A DNA stretch of 64,000 nt from Odoribacter sp036657595 (GCA_036657595.1 JAVXFZ010000002.1:19465-83464), one strand, 5' to 3'. Shown: positions 54,661 through 63,657, numbered from the stretch's first letter. Numbers and translations are program-made. The notes: a model not told the origin generated them from the letters alone.

Positions 54661-55125
54661 ATGGAATCATTGATTGAGTTAGGATATGTGGGATTATTCA
54701 TCGGTTCTTTTTTAGCCTCTACCATTATTCCAATGAGCGCAGACATCCTATTAATCGGTATATTGTCGTTAGGCGGTAATGTTTGGATTTGCCTCGTCGT
54801 AGCAAGCATCGGAAATTGGCTGGGAGGATTAACCTCTTATTGGATCGGATGGCTGGGGCGTTGGGAATGGATCGAACGTTGGTTTAAAATCAAAGAAGAA
54901 CAACTGATTCGTCAAAAAGCCAGCATTGACCGCTACGGAGTGGTATTGGCATTTTTTACTTGGTTACCCCTTATCGGCGACCTATTTGCTATTGCTCTTG
55001 GTTTCTATAAAATAAGACCTTATTCTTCTGCTATTTATATGTTCATCGGACGTTTCATACGCTTTCTGCTTTGGACACTCCTGTATATTAAATATGCCGA
55101 ACGATTTATCGAATGGATCGCTTAG
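54661..55125 (+). CDS. YqaA/DedA-like (VTT domain) membrane protein
   Basis: 154 residues with four or five helices. IIPMSADILLIGILSLGGNV, IGNWLGGLTSYWIGWLGRWEW and FFTWLPLIGDLFAIALGFYK match the YqaA branch of the SNARE-associated/DedA proteins, including the conserved G-N-x-x-G and the P-x-x-G-D motif in a reentrant loop. Members move lipids such as undecaprenyl phosphate or phospholipids between leaflets; the substrate of this branch is uncertain. It starts 68 bases after the methylase gene. Confidence 0.85.
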   Translation: MESLIELGYVGLFIGSFLASTIIPMSADILLIGILSLGGNVWICLVVASIGNWLGGLTSYWIGWLGRWEWIERWFKIKEEQLIRQKASIDRYGVVLAFFTWLPLIGDLFAIALGFYKIRPYSSAIYMFIGRFIRFLLWTLLYIKYAERFIEWIA

Positions 55126-55301
55126 TTGTATTCCTGCCCCTGCATCCACAAGGATAATTAACAAATACGTTTAGCCGTGTTCCGTTTGAGTCTGTCGCCG
55201 AAAAGGTGCAGGCTTGAATCATTATTGCCTGTCGCAATGTTTGTTTTTAGATCGCGGTTTCTTATCTCTGTTTCAGACACCAACCTTATTTTGAGTAGTT
55301 C

Positions 55302-55339
55302 GTAACAATATTGTAACAAATTTGTAACCCCGTTGTAGC
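55302..55339 (+). promoter_or_regulatory. putative Pho box array upstream of pstS
   Basis: GTAAC occurs at 55302, 55313 and 55324 and the variant GTAGC at 55335, each 11 bases apart, within GTAACAATATTGTAACAAAT and the following bases. Four direct repeats with an 11-base step is the geometry of PhoB binding sites. A -7-like TAATATTG at 55350-55357 follows, with no -33 TTTG, as expected of an activator-dependent promoter. Confidence 0.65.
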
Positions 55340-55382
55340 AATAGCAACGTAATATTGCACAAAGAAAAAGAACATTTATTTA

Positions 55383-56453
55383 ATGCATAAAAATATGAAC
55401 AAACTATTTATTTTCATTTTCATTTTGAGTCTTGCAGCTTGCGGTAATTCTAAAAAGAAAGATGCTTCATCTGCCGGGAAAATCGACCTTGCAGGAGCGG
55501 GAGCCACCTTCCCTCTTCCCTATTACAATCTTGCTTTCAAAACTTATCAGGACAGCACAGGTGTTTCTGTGACCTACGGCGGTATCGGTAGTGGTGGGGG
55601 TATCCGCAGTCTTAAAGATCAAATTGTTGATTTTGCAGGCTCGGATGCATTTCTGACCGACAAAGAAATCAGCAGTATGCCGGCACCGGTCATTCACATC
55701 CCTACTTGTATGGGAGCAATTGTGTTGGCATATCATTTAACGGAAGTGAAAGATTTGAAATTGACAGGCGATTTGGTAGCGGATATATTTCTCGGTAAAA
55801 TCACCCATTGGAATGATGCCCGTATCCAATCGGTCAATCCGGGGGCTGTATTGCCCGATAAAACGATCCATCCCATCTATCGTTCGGACGGTAGCGGAAC
55901 GACTTATGTATTCAGTGATTATCTGGCGAAAGTGAGCAGTGATTGGGAACAAACAGTCGGTCGGGGAAAAGCTCTGAAATGGCCTGCCGGCATTGCAGCC
56001 AAAGGAAATCCGGGCGTTGCCGGAACCATCAGTCAGACATCCGGTGCAATCGGTTACATCGGTTCGGAATATGCCTTTGCTTTAAAAATTCCGGTTGCAA
56101 AATTGCAAAATCAGGCAGGCAATTTCATTCTTCCGACCACAGAAAGTATATCTGCCGCTGCCGGTATAGACATCCCCGCCGACACACGCACGATGATTAC
56201 TGATTCGCCGGCTGTCGAGGCTTATCCGATCAGTTGTTTCACTTGGATCATTATTTATCAGGAGCAGGCTTATGGTAAACGGTCGCCGGCAGAAGCCGAA
56301 GCGACGGTCGCATTGTTGAACTGGCTGACAAATCCGTTAGCACAGGAAATAACGACAAAAGTGCATTATTCCCCGCTCCCTGCCTCAGCGATTGCTAATG
56401 CTAAAATGCTATTAAAATCTGTTACGTACAACGGACAAACGATATTGAAATAA
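55383..56453 (+). CDS. pstS: phosphate ABC transporter substrate-binding lipoprotein
   Basis: 356 residues; lipobox LAAC at about residues 17-20 (an ATG four codons inside is an alternative start). AGATFPLPYYNLAFKTYQD, YGGIGSGGGIRSL, DFAGSDAFLTD and YRSDGSGTTYVFSDYLAK are the PstS phosphate-binding segments. It captures phosphate in the periplasm and passes it to PstCA. First gene of the pst-pho operon and preceded by a Pho-box-like repeat array, so it should be induced when phosphate is scarce. Confidence 0.97.
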   Translation: MHKNMNKLFIFIFILSLAACGNSKKKDASSAGKIDLAGAGATFPLPYYNLAFKTYQDSTGVSVTYGGIGSGGGIRSLKDQIVDFAGSDAFLTDKEISSMPAPVIHIPTCMGAIVLAYHLTEVKDLKLTGDLVADIFLGKITHWNDARIQSVNPGAVLPDKTIHPIYRSDGSGTTYVFSDYLAKVSSDWEQTVGRGKALKWPAGIAAKGNPGVAGTISQTSGAIGYIGSEYAFALKIPVAKLQNQAGNFILPTTESISAAAGIDIPADTRTMITDSPAVEAYPISCFTWIIIYQEQAYGKRSPAEAEATVALLNWLTNPLAQEITTKVHYSPLPASAIANAKMLLKSVTYNGQTILK

Positions 56454-56475
56454 GCCCCTTTAGTTTTTAAATCTT

Positions 56476-57327
56476 ATGCGTGATTATATTTTCAAACGAC
56501 TGTTATTTCTCTGCTCCCTGCTTGTCTTATTGATATGCGGAGGTATGGTTTATTCACTGGTCAGCGGAGCCATTCCAGCCTTTGAACAATTTGGTTTCTT
56601 CCGTTTTATTTTTTCATCTGAATGGAATCCCAATCTCGAAGGAGAAGAATATGGAGCCCTGTCATTTATTGTGGGGACACTGATGACTTCTTTTCTTGCC
56701 TTGTTGTTTTGCATTCCTTTTTCCCTACCCGTTGCGTTGTTTACGGGTGAATATTTCAGAGGTTCTCGTCTTTCTGTCATTGTCAGTTCTGTTATTGAAC
56801 TGCTGGCAGGTATTCCTTCTATTGTCTACGGATTATGGGGATTCTACACGCTCCGCCCGATAATGATTAGTTTGGATCTTTCGCCGCAAGGATTCGGAGT
56901 GCTCACTTCAGCCATTGTGTTGGCGATTATGATTATTCCTTATGCCGCTTCGCTGAGTTCCGAATTTATCTCAATGGTTCCCAAAGAGTTGAAAGAAGCG
57001 GCTTACAGTTTGGGGGGAACTCGCTTGGATGTCATCCGGAAGGTGATCTTTCCGGTGTCGGGTTCAGGTATCTTCGCCAGCTATATCCTTGCCTTGGGAC
57101 GTGCGTTGGGCGAAACAATCGCTGTCACGATGCTGATCGGGAATACCAATAATCTCCCCGATTCGCTAACCTCCACCGGTAATACGATGGCAAGTGTCAT
57201 CGCCAATCAGTTCGGTGAAGCCGACGGTTTAAAACTGAGTTCGCTCATTGCTATCGGCTTGCTCCTATTCCTCATCACTGCCGTCATCAATTTTATCGGC
57301 AAAATGATTATGAAAAAATTAAGTTGA
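56476..57327 (+). CDS. pstC: phosphate ABC transporter permease PstC
   Basis: 283 residues with six helices. The EAA loop KELKEAAYSLGGTRLDVIRK faces the ATPase; GIPSIVYGLWGF and LGRALGETIAVTM are typical of PstC. It pairs with PstA, whose gene overlaps the PstC stop by 4 bases (ATGA). It lies 22 bases after pstS. Confidence 0.96.
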   Translation: MRDYIFKRLLFLCSLLVLLICGGMVYSLVSGAIPAFEQFGFFRFIFSSEWNPNLEGEEYGALSFIVGTLMTSFLALLFCIPFSLPVALFTGEYFRGSRLSVIVSSVIELLAGIPSIVYGLWGFYTLRPIMISLDLSPQGFGVLTSAIVLAIMIIPYAASLSSEFISMVPKELKEAAYSLGGTRLDVIRKVIFPVSGSGIFASYILALGRALGETIAVTMLIGNTNNLPDSLTSTGNTMASVIANQFGEADGLKLSSLIAIGLLLFLITAVINFIGKMIMKKLS

Positions 57328-58211
57328 GTATGATGGAAAACAATTACACCTCCGTTCATATTAAATGGCGAAGCCTTAAAGACCGCTCCTTCTTCTGGAT
57401 GGTCTGCCTTTTCTCTTCGCTGACAGCGGTTCCGTTAGTGGTTATCATTTGGGAATTAGTCAGAAAAGGGTACAAGCAAATCAACCTAAGCTTCTTCACG
57501 GAGACAGCTCCCAGTACGCTGGATGCGATGCTCGCTAAAAATAGCGGAGAAATCATTCCGGGTGGGATCGCCAACGGGATTGTCGGTACCCTGATAATGG
57601 TTGTTTTGGCATCGGTCATAGCCATTCCCACCGGAATTATGGGAGGCATTTACCTGTCGGAAAAGCCCAAAGCAGTCTTTTCACACATTGTCCGCTTCCT
57701 GACGGATTTAGTGCAAGGCACCCCCTCCATTGTTATCGGTATCATCGCCTACGCGTGGATTGTCAAACCTTTGGGGAGCTATTCCGCTCTTGCCGGCAGT
57801 ATTGCTTTGGCAATTATGATGTTGCCACTGATTATACGGTCAACGGAAGAAACATTAAAAATGCTGCCAAGCAGTCTAAAAGAAGCGGGACTGGCATTAG
57901 GTGCATCTTATACCTGTGTCATTCTAAAAGTACTCGTTCCTTCCGCTTTCGGAGGATTATTCACCGGTACTTTGTTGGCAATTTCCAGAGTGATGGGCGA
58001 AACAGCTCCATTGATGTTAACCGCTTTGGGTAGCACGATTGTCAATTGGGAGGTTTTGAAGCCCAGCAGTGCCGTGCCTCTGCTGATTTGGGAGTTTTAC
58101 AATGATCCAAACCTGATTGATATGATCTGGAGTTCTTCCTTGTTTTTGCTGGCACTTATTTTAGTGATGAACATCATCGCAAAAAATGTCGCCCGAAAAT
58201 GGAAAATTTAA
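57324..58211 (+). CDS. pstA: phosphate ABC transporter permease PstA
   Basis: 295 residues with six helices. QGTPSIVIGIIAYAW, the EAA loop SSLKEAGLALGASYTCVILK, and ISRVMGETAPLMLTALG are PstA features. Forms the membrane channel with PstC. It overlaps pstC by 4 bases; pstB follows after 53 bases. Confidence 0.96.
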   Translation: MSMMENNYTSVHIKWRSLKDRSFFWMVCLFSSLTAVPLVVIIWELVRKGYKQINLSFFTETAPSTLDAMLAKNSGEIIPGGIANGIVGTLIMVVLASVIAIPTGIMGGIYLSEKPKAVFSHIVRFLTDLVQGTPSIVIGIIAYAWIVKPLGSYSALAGSIALAIMMLPLIIRSTEETLKMLPSSLKEAGLALGASYTCVILKVLVPSAFGGLFTGTLLAISRVMGETAPLMLTALGSTIVNWEVLKPSSAVPLLIWEFYNDPNLIDMIWSSSLFLLALILVMNIIAKNVARKWKI

Positions 58212-58264
58212 TGTTATACTATCACGAGTGAAAGAGATTACAATAATTATTTTATACTATTTAA

Positions 58265-59041
58265 ATGTCTATACGAACAATTGAAAATCCGATTCTCCAA
58301 CTAAAGGATGTCTGCATTTCTTATACCCCCGGTAAAAATGCTGTGAACAATGTCAGTGCCGATATAAAGAAAAATCAAATCACAGCGATAATGGGACCCT
58401 CCGGATGTGGTAAAAGCACGCTTCTTCGTGCCGTCAATCGGATGCACGAGTTATATCCGGATATTCGGATTACAGGAGAAATACTGATGGACAATCGGAA
58501 TATTTTACAAATGAATCCGATGGAAGTACGTCGAATGGCAGGTATGGTTTTCCAACGTCCCAATCCGTTTCCCACAATGAGTATTTACGAAAATGTCATT
58601 GCAGGATATAAGCTCAATGGGATTCATTTAACGAAAAAGGAGAAGGATGAACTGGTTGAAACAAATCTCATCAATGTCGGATTGTGGAAGGAAGTAAAGG
58701 ATTCTTTATTGAAAAAGGGTACTTTCTTATCCGGAGGGCAGCAACAACGCTTGTGCATCGCCCGCGCGTTAGCCTTAAAACCGGAAGTATTATTGATGGA
58801 TGAACCGACGTCGGCTCTTGATCCGATTGCCACGAATCTCATAGAGGAGTTATTGCTTGAATTGAAAAAGAATTTCTCCATTGTGATTGTCACTCACAAT
58901 ATGTCGCAGGCAGCACGGATTTCCGATTACTCTATGTTTATGTATTTAGGCGAATTGATTGAATATGACAAAACTCAACTAATGTTTACCAATCCTCACG
59001 ATAAACGGACAGAGGAATATTTAAGCGGACAATTCGGTTAA
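58265..59041 (+). CDS. pstB: phosphate ABC transporter ATP-binding protein
   Basis: 258 residues. Walker A GPSGCGKSTLLR, Q-loop in MVFQRPNPFPTMSIYENV (PstB-specific), signature LSGGQQQRLCIARAL, Walker B VLLMDEPTSALDP and H-loop VTHNMSQAARI. It energises phosphate uptake through PstCA. The RPNPFP motif separates it from other ABC ATPases. Confidence 0.98.
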   Translation: MSIRTIENPILQLKDVCISYTPGKNAVNNVSADIKKNQITAIMGPSGCGKSTLLRAVNRMHELYPDIRITGEILMDNRNILQMNPMEVRRMAGMVFQRPNPFPTMSIYENVIAGYKLNGIHLTKKEKDELVETNLINVGLWKEVKDSLLKKGTFLSGGQQQRLCIARALALKPEVLLMDEPTSALDPIATNLIEELLLELKKNFSIVIVTHNMSQAARISDYSMFMYLGELIEYDKTQLMFTNPHDKRTEEYLSGQFG

Positions 59042-59122
59042 ATCTATCTCTCTGTTTAAATCCCCTTTTTATCCATCAGAAAAGGAAGCATTAAAATATA
59101 ACATACAAAATATAATTTACAG

Positions 59123-59833
59123 ATGACTACATTAAAAGAAAAAGTATTCAATAGGATCACAGAAGATTTTCAGGTATTAGCAAAAATAGTGATCCACCAA
59201 ATTGACCTGACTCAACAATTATTGGATGATAATCAAAACGAAGAGTGGTATACGGAAATTAATAATAACGAACGCATCATTGACAGCCTCGAAGTGAAGA
59301 TACGCGATGAAGTCATCAATACGATTGTTCTTTACAGCCCACGGGCAACGAATTTACGGATGATCATTTCTTATTACGATATGACTGCTTATCTCGAAAG
59401 AATCGGTGATTTGATTTTAAATATCTCACATTTCCTTCACCGCACAGCCATCCACGAAGCGTTGTTTGTATCTTATAAAGACGATTTGGCAAAAATGATG
59501 GAGATGGCTAAAAATATGACACAAAATGCTATATTTGCTTTCACGTGCGAAGATATTCGGTTAGCGAAGGAAACCATCGAATCGGACGACCGGGTGGACG
59601 AGCTGCACCATCGTATCAGGGAGAATTTGCAACACAACTGCTGTAATAAATTGCTGACACAACAGGAAATGGTGGATGCACTGAATATGAATAGTATGGC
59701 ATACAATATTGAACGCATTGGTGACAATGCCACCAATATTGCCGAAGCAGCCATTTATCTCATTGAGGGCAAAAATATCAAACACTGGAATAATCCGCCG
59801 GACGACACTTTATTGGCAGGAAGCGAAGGCTGA
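59123..59833 (+). CDS. phoU: phosphate signalling protein PhoU
   Basis: 236 residues made of two three-helix PhoU bundles. YLERIGDLILNISHFL in the first repeat and YNIERIGDNATNIAEAAIYL in the second are the metal-binding E/DxxxD helices of the family. PhoU links the state of the Pst transporter to PhoR and keeps the regulon off when phosphate is plentiful. It lies 81 bases after pstB and 99 before phoB. Confidence 0.96.
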   Translation: MTTLKEKVFNRITEDFQVLAKIVIHQIDLTQQLLDDNQNEEWYTEINNNERIIDSLEVKIRDEVINTIVLYSPRATNLRMIISYYDMTAYLERIGDLILNISHFLHRTAIHEALFVSYKDDLAKMMEMAKNMTQNAIFAFTCEDIRLAKETIESDDRVDELHHRIRENLQHNCCNKLLTQQEMVDALNMNSMAYNIERIGDNATNIAEAAIYLIEGKNIKHWNNPPDDTLLAGSEG

Positions 59834-59932
59834 TCAATAAAAACATTCAATGAAAAAAGAGCGTTCCCCGTTCATCCTTGAATCGCCGGAACTCTAAAAT
59901 AAAAAACACTTTAACACGGCTATGCCGCCTAT

Positions 59933-60619
59933 ATGATGAATAGAAATAAAATATTAGTGGTCGACGATGAAGAAGATTTATGCGAAATATTGCAATTTAA
60001 TCTGGAAAGTGAAGGTTTCGCGGTGGATATTGCCAACTCGGCAGAAGAAGCTCTGAAAATACTGACGAAAGAACACGAATTAATTTTGCTGGATGTGATG
60101 ATGGAAGGCATTTCGGGTTTCAAAATGGCAGAAAAAGTACGCAAAGAAAGACATCTTAGCGTCCCGATTATCTTCCTCACAGCAAAAGATACAGAAAACG
60201 ATATGCTCACCGGATTCAGTACCGGTGGCGATGATTATATTTCCAAACCCTTCTCCATCAAAGAAGTCACTGCTCGCGTAAAGGCGGTACTGAAAAGAAC
60301 AGGACAGGTCGATTTCGTTGAAAAGAAGAAAACTATTGAAATAGGCGAATTATTGATCGACCTAAACACGAAGAACGTGACACTAAACGGAGAAGTGGTG
60401 CTGTTGACTAAAAAGGAATTTGAAATTCTCTGTATGATGGCAAAAGCTCCGCAGCGAATTTTTTCACGCGAGGACATTTTGGGGAATGTCTGGCAAGAAG
60501 ACGGGTATGTATTGGAACGCACCGTCGATGTTCACATCACCCGCCTCCGCAAAAAACTGGGCGAATTTGGTAAACACATTGCCAATCGTTCCGGATATGG
60601 CTACTGTCTGGAGGTTTAA
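59933..60619 (+). CDS. phoB: PhoB-type response regulator
   Basis: 228 residues. Receiver domain (about 5-120) with D11-D12, phosphorylation site D54 in LILLDVMMEG and K105 in YISKPFSIKE; winged-helix OmpR/PhoB domain (about 130-226) with LTKKEFEILCMMAKAPQRIF, VLERTVDVHITRLRKKLG and SGYGYCLEV. Its position in the pst operon, with a PhoR partner 43 bases downstream, makes PhoB the natural name. It should bind the 11-base repeats in front of pstS. Confidence 0.95.
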   Translation: MMNRNKILVVDDEEDLCEILQFNLESEGFAVDIANSAEEALKILTKEHELILLDVMMEGISGFKMAEKVRKERHLSVPIIFLTAKDTENDMLTGFSTGGDDYISKPFSIKEVTARVKAVLKRTGQVDFVEKKKTIEIGELLIDLNTKNVTLNGEVVLLTKKEFEILCMMAKAPQRIFSREDILGNVWQEDGYVLERTVDVHITRLRKKLGEFGKHIANRSGYGYCLEV

Positions 60620-60662
60620 ATCAACTTGACGCTTATCTTTTAACATTTAATGATTGCTTATT

Positions 60663-62423
60663 ATGCACTTATCTTACAAAAAGCAAATATTCCTGTATTT
60701 CCTATTGGTTTTCTCTATCTTTACTGTCATCATCATCGCAGTTCAGCAAAATAGAGAGAAAACGTACAAGGAAGAGAACTTCAAAACAAATTTGAACGCC
60801 TACGCCGAAGTGATTGCCAATTATATCAATCAACATCAATTGCTGGCAGACCATCACATTGATTCGGTTCGTTGTATATTACCCCTACTTCCACCGGATT
60901 TACGGGTTTCTGTGATCAATCGCCAAGGAAGTGTGTTGTTTGACAATGAAGTAAAAGATTCCCATCAACTCAATAATCATCTCTCCCGTCCTGAAATATC
61001 ACGAGCCTTGACTCATCAAAGCGGGACACACATCCGCCAGTCGGAAACCACGGGAAAAGACTTTTATTATTACGCTCATTATTTTAATCCTTATTTTATC
61101 CGTGTCGCACTCCCCTACAATTATAAAGTACAAAACACGCTGAAAGCTGACGAGATATTTACTTATTTCATCCTATTGCTTTTTTTTACCACGCTTATTT
61201 CTTTGCTTTATCTCGCCGACCGTTTTGGAAAAGCAATTTCCGGACTCAACGATTTTATTATTTCAGCAGAAAATAATGATCCCAAATACGAGAAAATTAA
61301 ATTCCCGGAAACCGAATTGGGTGAAATTGGGAATAAAATTGTCACCAATTACAAGATGTTGGAAGAAAGTAAAAATCAACTGAATTTGGAAAGAGAAAAG
61401 ATCCTGCGCCACTTCCACCATTCGGATGAAGGCATTTGTATCTTTTCTGCCGACCGGAAAAAGATATATGCCAATACGCATTTTATTCAATACCTGAACA
61501 CCATTATGGATGAACCCACCTTTGAAGTTGAAGCGGTATTGAAAGCTCCGGAATTTAAAGAATTGGAATCATTTCTCCTCCGGAATACTCCGGTCAACCC
61601 GCAAGCAAAAACAATTCCCATCTGGCAAGGGAAAATCAGTAAAAACGGTAAGCACTTTGCCGTCAGGTTAGTGATTTTCTATGATAACAGTTACGAAATT
61701 ATCCTCAACAATATCTCCTCGTCCGAAAGAAATAGACTGTTAAAACAGGAAATGACCAACAATATCGCTCACGAATTAAAAACTCCCGTCAGCAGTATTC
61801 GCGGCTACATCGAAACGATTCTCGAACAAGAATATATAGAACCTGTCAAACAGAAGTTTTTTCTGGAACGCGCTTATTCACAAATATTGCGTTTATCCGA
61901 TTTGATCCGCGATGTTGCCCTGATTACAAAAACAGAAGAGGCTTCCGAGTTGTTTGAAAAAGAATCCATCAACATCAGGACGATGATCCAAGAGGTCACC
62001 ACCGACCTTGAAGTTCCGCTCCAACAAAACCGCATCACGGTTGAGAACCGCATCGGGGAAAGTGTCGAGATGGAAGGCAACCGCACTTTGTTATATTCCA
62101 TTTTTCGCAATTTAATTGACAACACCATCAGTTATGCCGGAGAAAATGTCACCATTGGCATTGAAAATTATGCCGAAGACAACGAATTTTATTACTTCTC
62201 TTATAACGACAACGGACACGGAGTCGGAGAAGAGCATTTGGAACGTATTTTTGATCGTTTCTATCGGGTAGATCCGGGACGCAGCCGGAAAAGCGGAGGT
62301 TCCGGATTAGGACTATCTATTGTGAAAAATGCGGTAATGTTCCACAAAGGACAAATCACCGCTAAAAATCGAAAAGAGGGGGGATTGGAATTTATTTTCT
62401 CTTTACGCAAAAAGTTCTTTTAA
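60663..62423 (+). CDS. phoR: PhoR-type sensor histidine kinase
   Basis: 586 residues from the ATG at 60663; an upstream TTG three codons earlier is less likely. Two helices (about 8-28 and 165-184) flank a periplasmic domain; a HAMP-like linker and PAS-like region (about 245-355) follow; HisKA with H370 in NNIAHELKTPVSSIRGY and HATPase with NLIDNTISYAG, NDNGHGVGEEH and GGSGLGLSIV. It phosphorylates PhoB under phosphate limitation. Its periplasmic domain is larger than in E. coli PhoR, which hardly has one. Confidence 0.95.
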   Translation: MHLSYKKQIFLYFLLVFSIFTVIIIAVQQNREKTYKEENFKTNLNAYAEVIANYINQHQLLADHHIDSVRCILPLLPPDLRVSVINRQGSVLFDNEVKDSHQLNNHLSRPEISRALTHQSGTHIRQSETTGKDFYYYAHYFNPYFIRVALPYNYKVQNTLKADEIFTYFILLLFFTTLISLLYLADRFGKAISGLNDFIISAENNDPKYEKIKFPETELGEIGNKIVTNYKMLEESKNQLNLEREKILRHFHHSDEGICIFSADRKKIYANTHFIQYLNTIMDEPTFEVEAVLKAPEFKELESFLLRNTPVNPQAKTIPIWQGKISKNGKHFAVRLVIFYDNSYEIILNNISSSERNRLLKQEMTNNIAHELKTPVSSIRGYIETILEQEYIEPVKQKFFLERAYSQILRLSDLIRDVALITKTEEASELFEKESINIRTMIQEVTTDLEVPLQQNRITVENRIGESVEMEGNRTLLYSIFRNLIDNTISYAGENVTIGIENYAEDNEFYYFSYNDNGHGVGEEHLERIFDRFYRVDPGRSRKSGGSGLGLSIVKNAVMFHKGQITAKNRKEGGLEFIFSLRKKFF

Positions 62424-62495
62424 AAGATCGTCCGTGCCTCCTCCTTCCCTATTCCAACGGCAGGCGATTGATTTTTTCAATGTCTGCCACGCAAC

Positions 62496-62535
62496 CTTTA
62501 GTTGTTTTCAACATCTTTGTTGTAAACAACTAAAG
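62496..62535. repeat. 12-bp inverted repeat between phoR and the NigD-like gene
   Basis: CTTTAGTTGTTT (62496-62507) and AAACAACTAAAG (62524-62535) pair perfectly around a 16-base loop, 8 bases before the start of the next gene. It may end phoR transcription or act as an operator. Confidence 0.55.
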
Positions 62536-62543
62536 ATGATTAT

Positions 62544-63212
62544 ATGAAAAAGAAACACCTCACATCCGCCTCCGGGCTTTTATTTATTCTGTTGCTACTG
62601 ACATTTTCAGCCTGCCACGACGACACAGAACCGCTGTATGAAGGTTACGGCTTAGTCAAAAAGACCGATGACAACCATTATTCGATCACCTTAGACGATG
62701 GCAATCTTCTCTACCCGCAAGCATCTTACCTGCATCCCTCCAAACTGAGAGACAGTATGCGCCTATATGTACTTTTCAACATATTGAAAGAAACAGATTC
62801 TTGTGCCTTTGTGCAGATCCGTAATGCAGACAGTATTCTAACAAAACCGATTCTTCCTTACTCTCCCTCTCTGTCAGACAGTGTTGGTAATGATCCGGTG
62901 AAAATCACAAAACATTGGTTTGCTCACGGATTTCTGAACTTTGAATTTATCTTTGCCGGAAGATACAACCTTCATCAGACAACGGGACACGCCCATCTGA
63001 TCAATCTCCTGCAATGCCCGTCAAAAGATAATCAATTGATGTTTGAATTTCGTCACAACGATTTTGGTGACTGTCGCGATAAAATATACTTGGGTGTAGT
63101 ATCGTTTCCCATCCAAAAATTGTTGGCACATCTTCCGAAACCGGTAAAATTACAGGTAAAATACACCGATTCTGCCCACACCTCACACAGTATTGATCTG
63201 CTCTATCAATAA
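62544..63212 (+). CDS. NigD-like lipoprotein
   Basis: 222 residues. Lipoprotein signal with lipobox FSAC at about residues 27-30, then DDTEPLYEGYGLVKKTDDNH and ITLDDGNLLYPQAS, the N-terminal OB-like strands of the NigD family, and a beta-rich C-terminal domain (LNFEFIFAGRYN, LMFEFRHNDFGDCRD). Such proteins sit in the outer membrane or periplasm of Bacteroidales; some lie in bacteriocin-like nig operons, but their function is not known. No bacteriocin gene is seen here. Confidence 0.8.
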   Translation: MKKKHLTSASGLLFILLLLTFSACHDDTEPLYEGYGLVKKTDDNHYSITLDDGNLLYPQASYLHPSKLRDSMRLYVLFNILKETDSCAFVQIRNADSILTKPILPYSPSLSDSVGNDPVKITKHWFAHGFLNFEFIFAGRYNLHQTTGHAHLINLLQCPSKDNQLMFEFRHNDFGDCRDKIYLGVVSFPIQKLLAHLPKPVKLQVKYTDSAHTSHSIDLLYQ

Positions 63213-63219
63213 TTTCAAA

Positions 63220-63259
63220 AAACAAAAGCAAAATATATCGTATATTTTTGCTTTTGTTT
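63220..63259. terminator. terminator after the NigD-like gene, overlapping the tRNA promoter
   Basis: AAACAAAAGCAAAATATA (63220-63237) pairs with 63241-63259 with one bulged base; the plus-strand side ends in a T-rich stretch. The right arm contains both TTTG candidates for the -33 element of the tRNA promoter. Confidence 0.7.
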
Positions 63260-63277
63260 AAAAAACATCTATCTTTG
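63247..63277 (+). promoter_or_regulatory. promoter of the tRNA-Tyr/tRNA-Gly pair
   Basis: TTTG (63247-63250), 19 bases, TATCTTTG (63270-63277): an exact match to the Bacteroidota -33/-7 consensus, 34 bases before the first tRNA. Confidence 0.8.
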
Positions 63278-63311
63278 CCACCGCTAAAGAGAGTAAGCGT
63301 TCTTTAACAAT

Positions 63312-63393
63312 GGGCAGTTACCAGAGTGGCCAAATGGGGTTGACTGTAACTCAACTGGCTTAGCCTTCGGTGGTTCGAATCCATCACTGCCCA
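63312..63393 (+). tRNA. tRNA-Tyr (GTA)
   Basis: Acceptor arms GGGCAGT and ACTGCCC with discriminator A, anticodon loop CTGTAAC (GTA at 63346-63348) between GTTGA and TCAAC, a long class II variable arm with GGCTTAGCC, and T-loop GGTTCGAATCC. The 3' CCA is only partly encoded. Confidence 0.97.
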
Positions 63394-63398
63394 CCCTC

Positions 63399-63471
63399 GC
63401 GGAAATAGCTCAGTCGATAGAGCACTAGCCTTCCAAGCTGGGGGTCGCGGGTTTGAGTCCCGTTTTCCGCT
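63399..63471 (+). tRNA. tRNA-Gly (TCC)
   Basis: Acceptor arms GCGGAAA and TTTCCGC with discriminator T, D-arm AGCTCAGTCGATAGAGC, anticodon loop CTTCCAA (TCC at 63432-63434) and T-arm GCGGGTTTGAGTCCCGT. It starts 5 bases after tRNA-Tyr and shares its promoter. Confidence 0.97.
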
Positions 63472-63482
63472 CTACGAATATC

Positions 63483-63515
63483 AGCCGATTACACTATTTG
63501 TAGTCGGCTTTTTTT
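63483..63515 (+). terminator. terminator of the tRNA pair
   Basis: AGCCGATTAC / GTAGTCGGCT, ten pairs including one T-G, a 7-base loop and a run of seven T. Confidence 0.88.
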
Positions 63516-63531
63516 ATTCTTTTACAAAGAA

Positions 63532-63657
63532 ATGGGGATCTGCTTTAGTACTTCGGGGGTAGCTTCGTGGTTTCGTCCCATCTCTGCACAGCGTGAGATG
63601 TGGAAGGTCGTAGAGGGTACTGATATGGAGGATTATGTCAGCAACCTTTACACTTGA
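63532..63657 (+). other. unassigned 41-codon open frame
   Basis: ATG at 63532 reads MGICFSTSGVASWFRPISAQ and further to TGA at 63657. No promoter, no family and no clear coding signal; it may be a relic. The bases TACACTTG (63649-63656) inside it are a weak -7 match for the next gene. The rest of 63516-63721 holds nothing recognisable. Confidence 0.15.
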
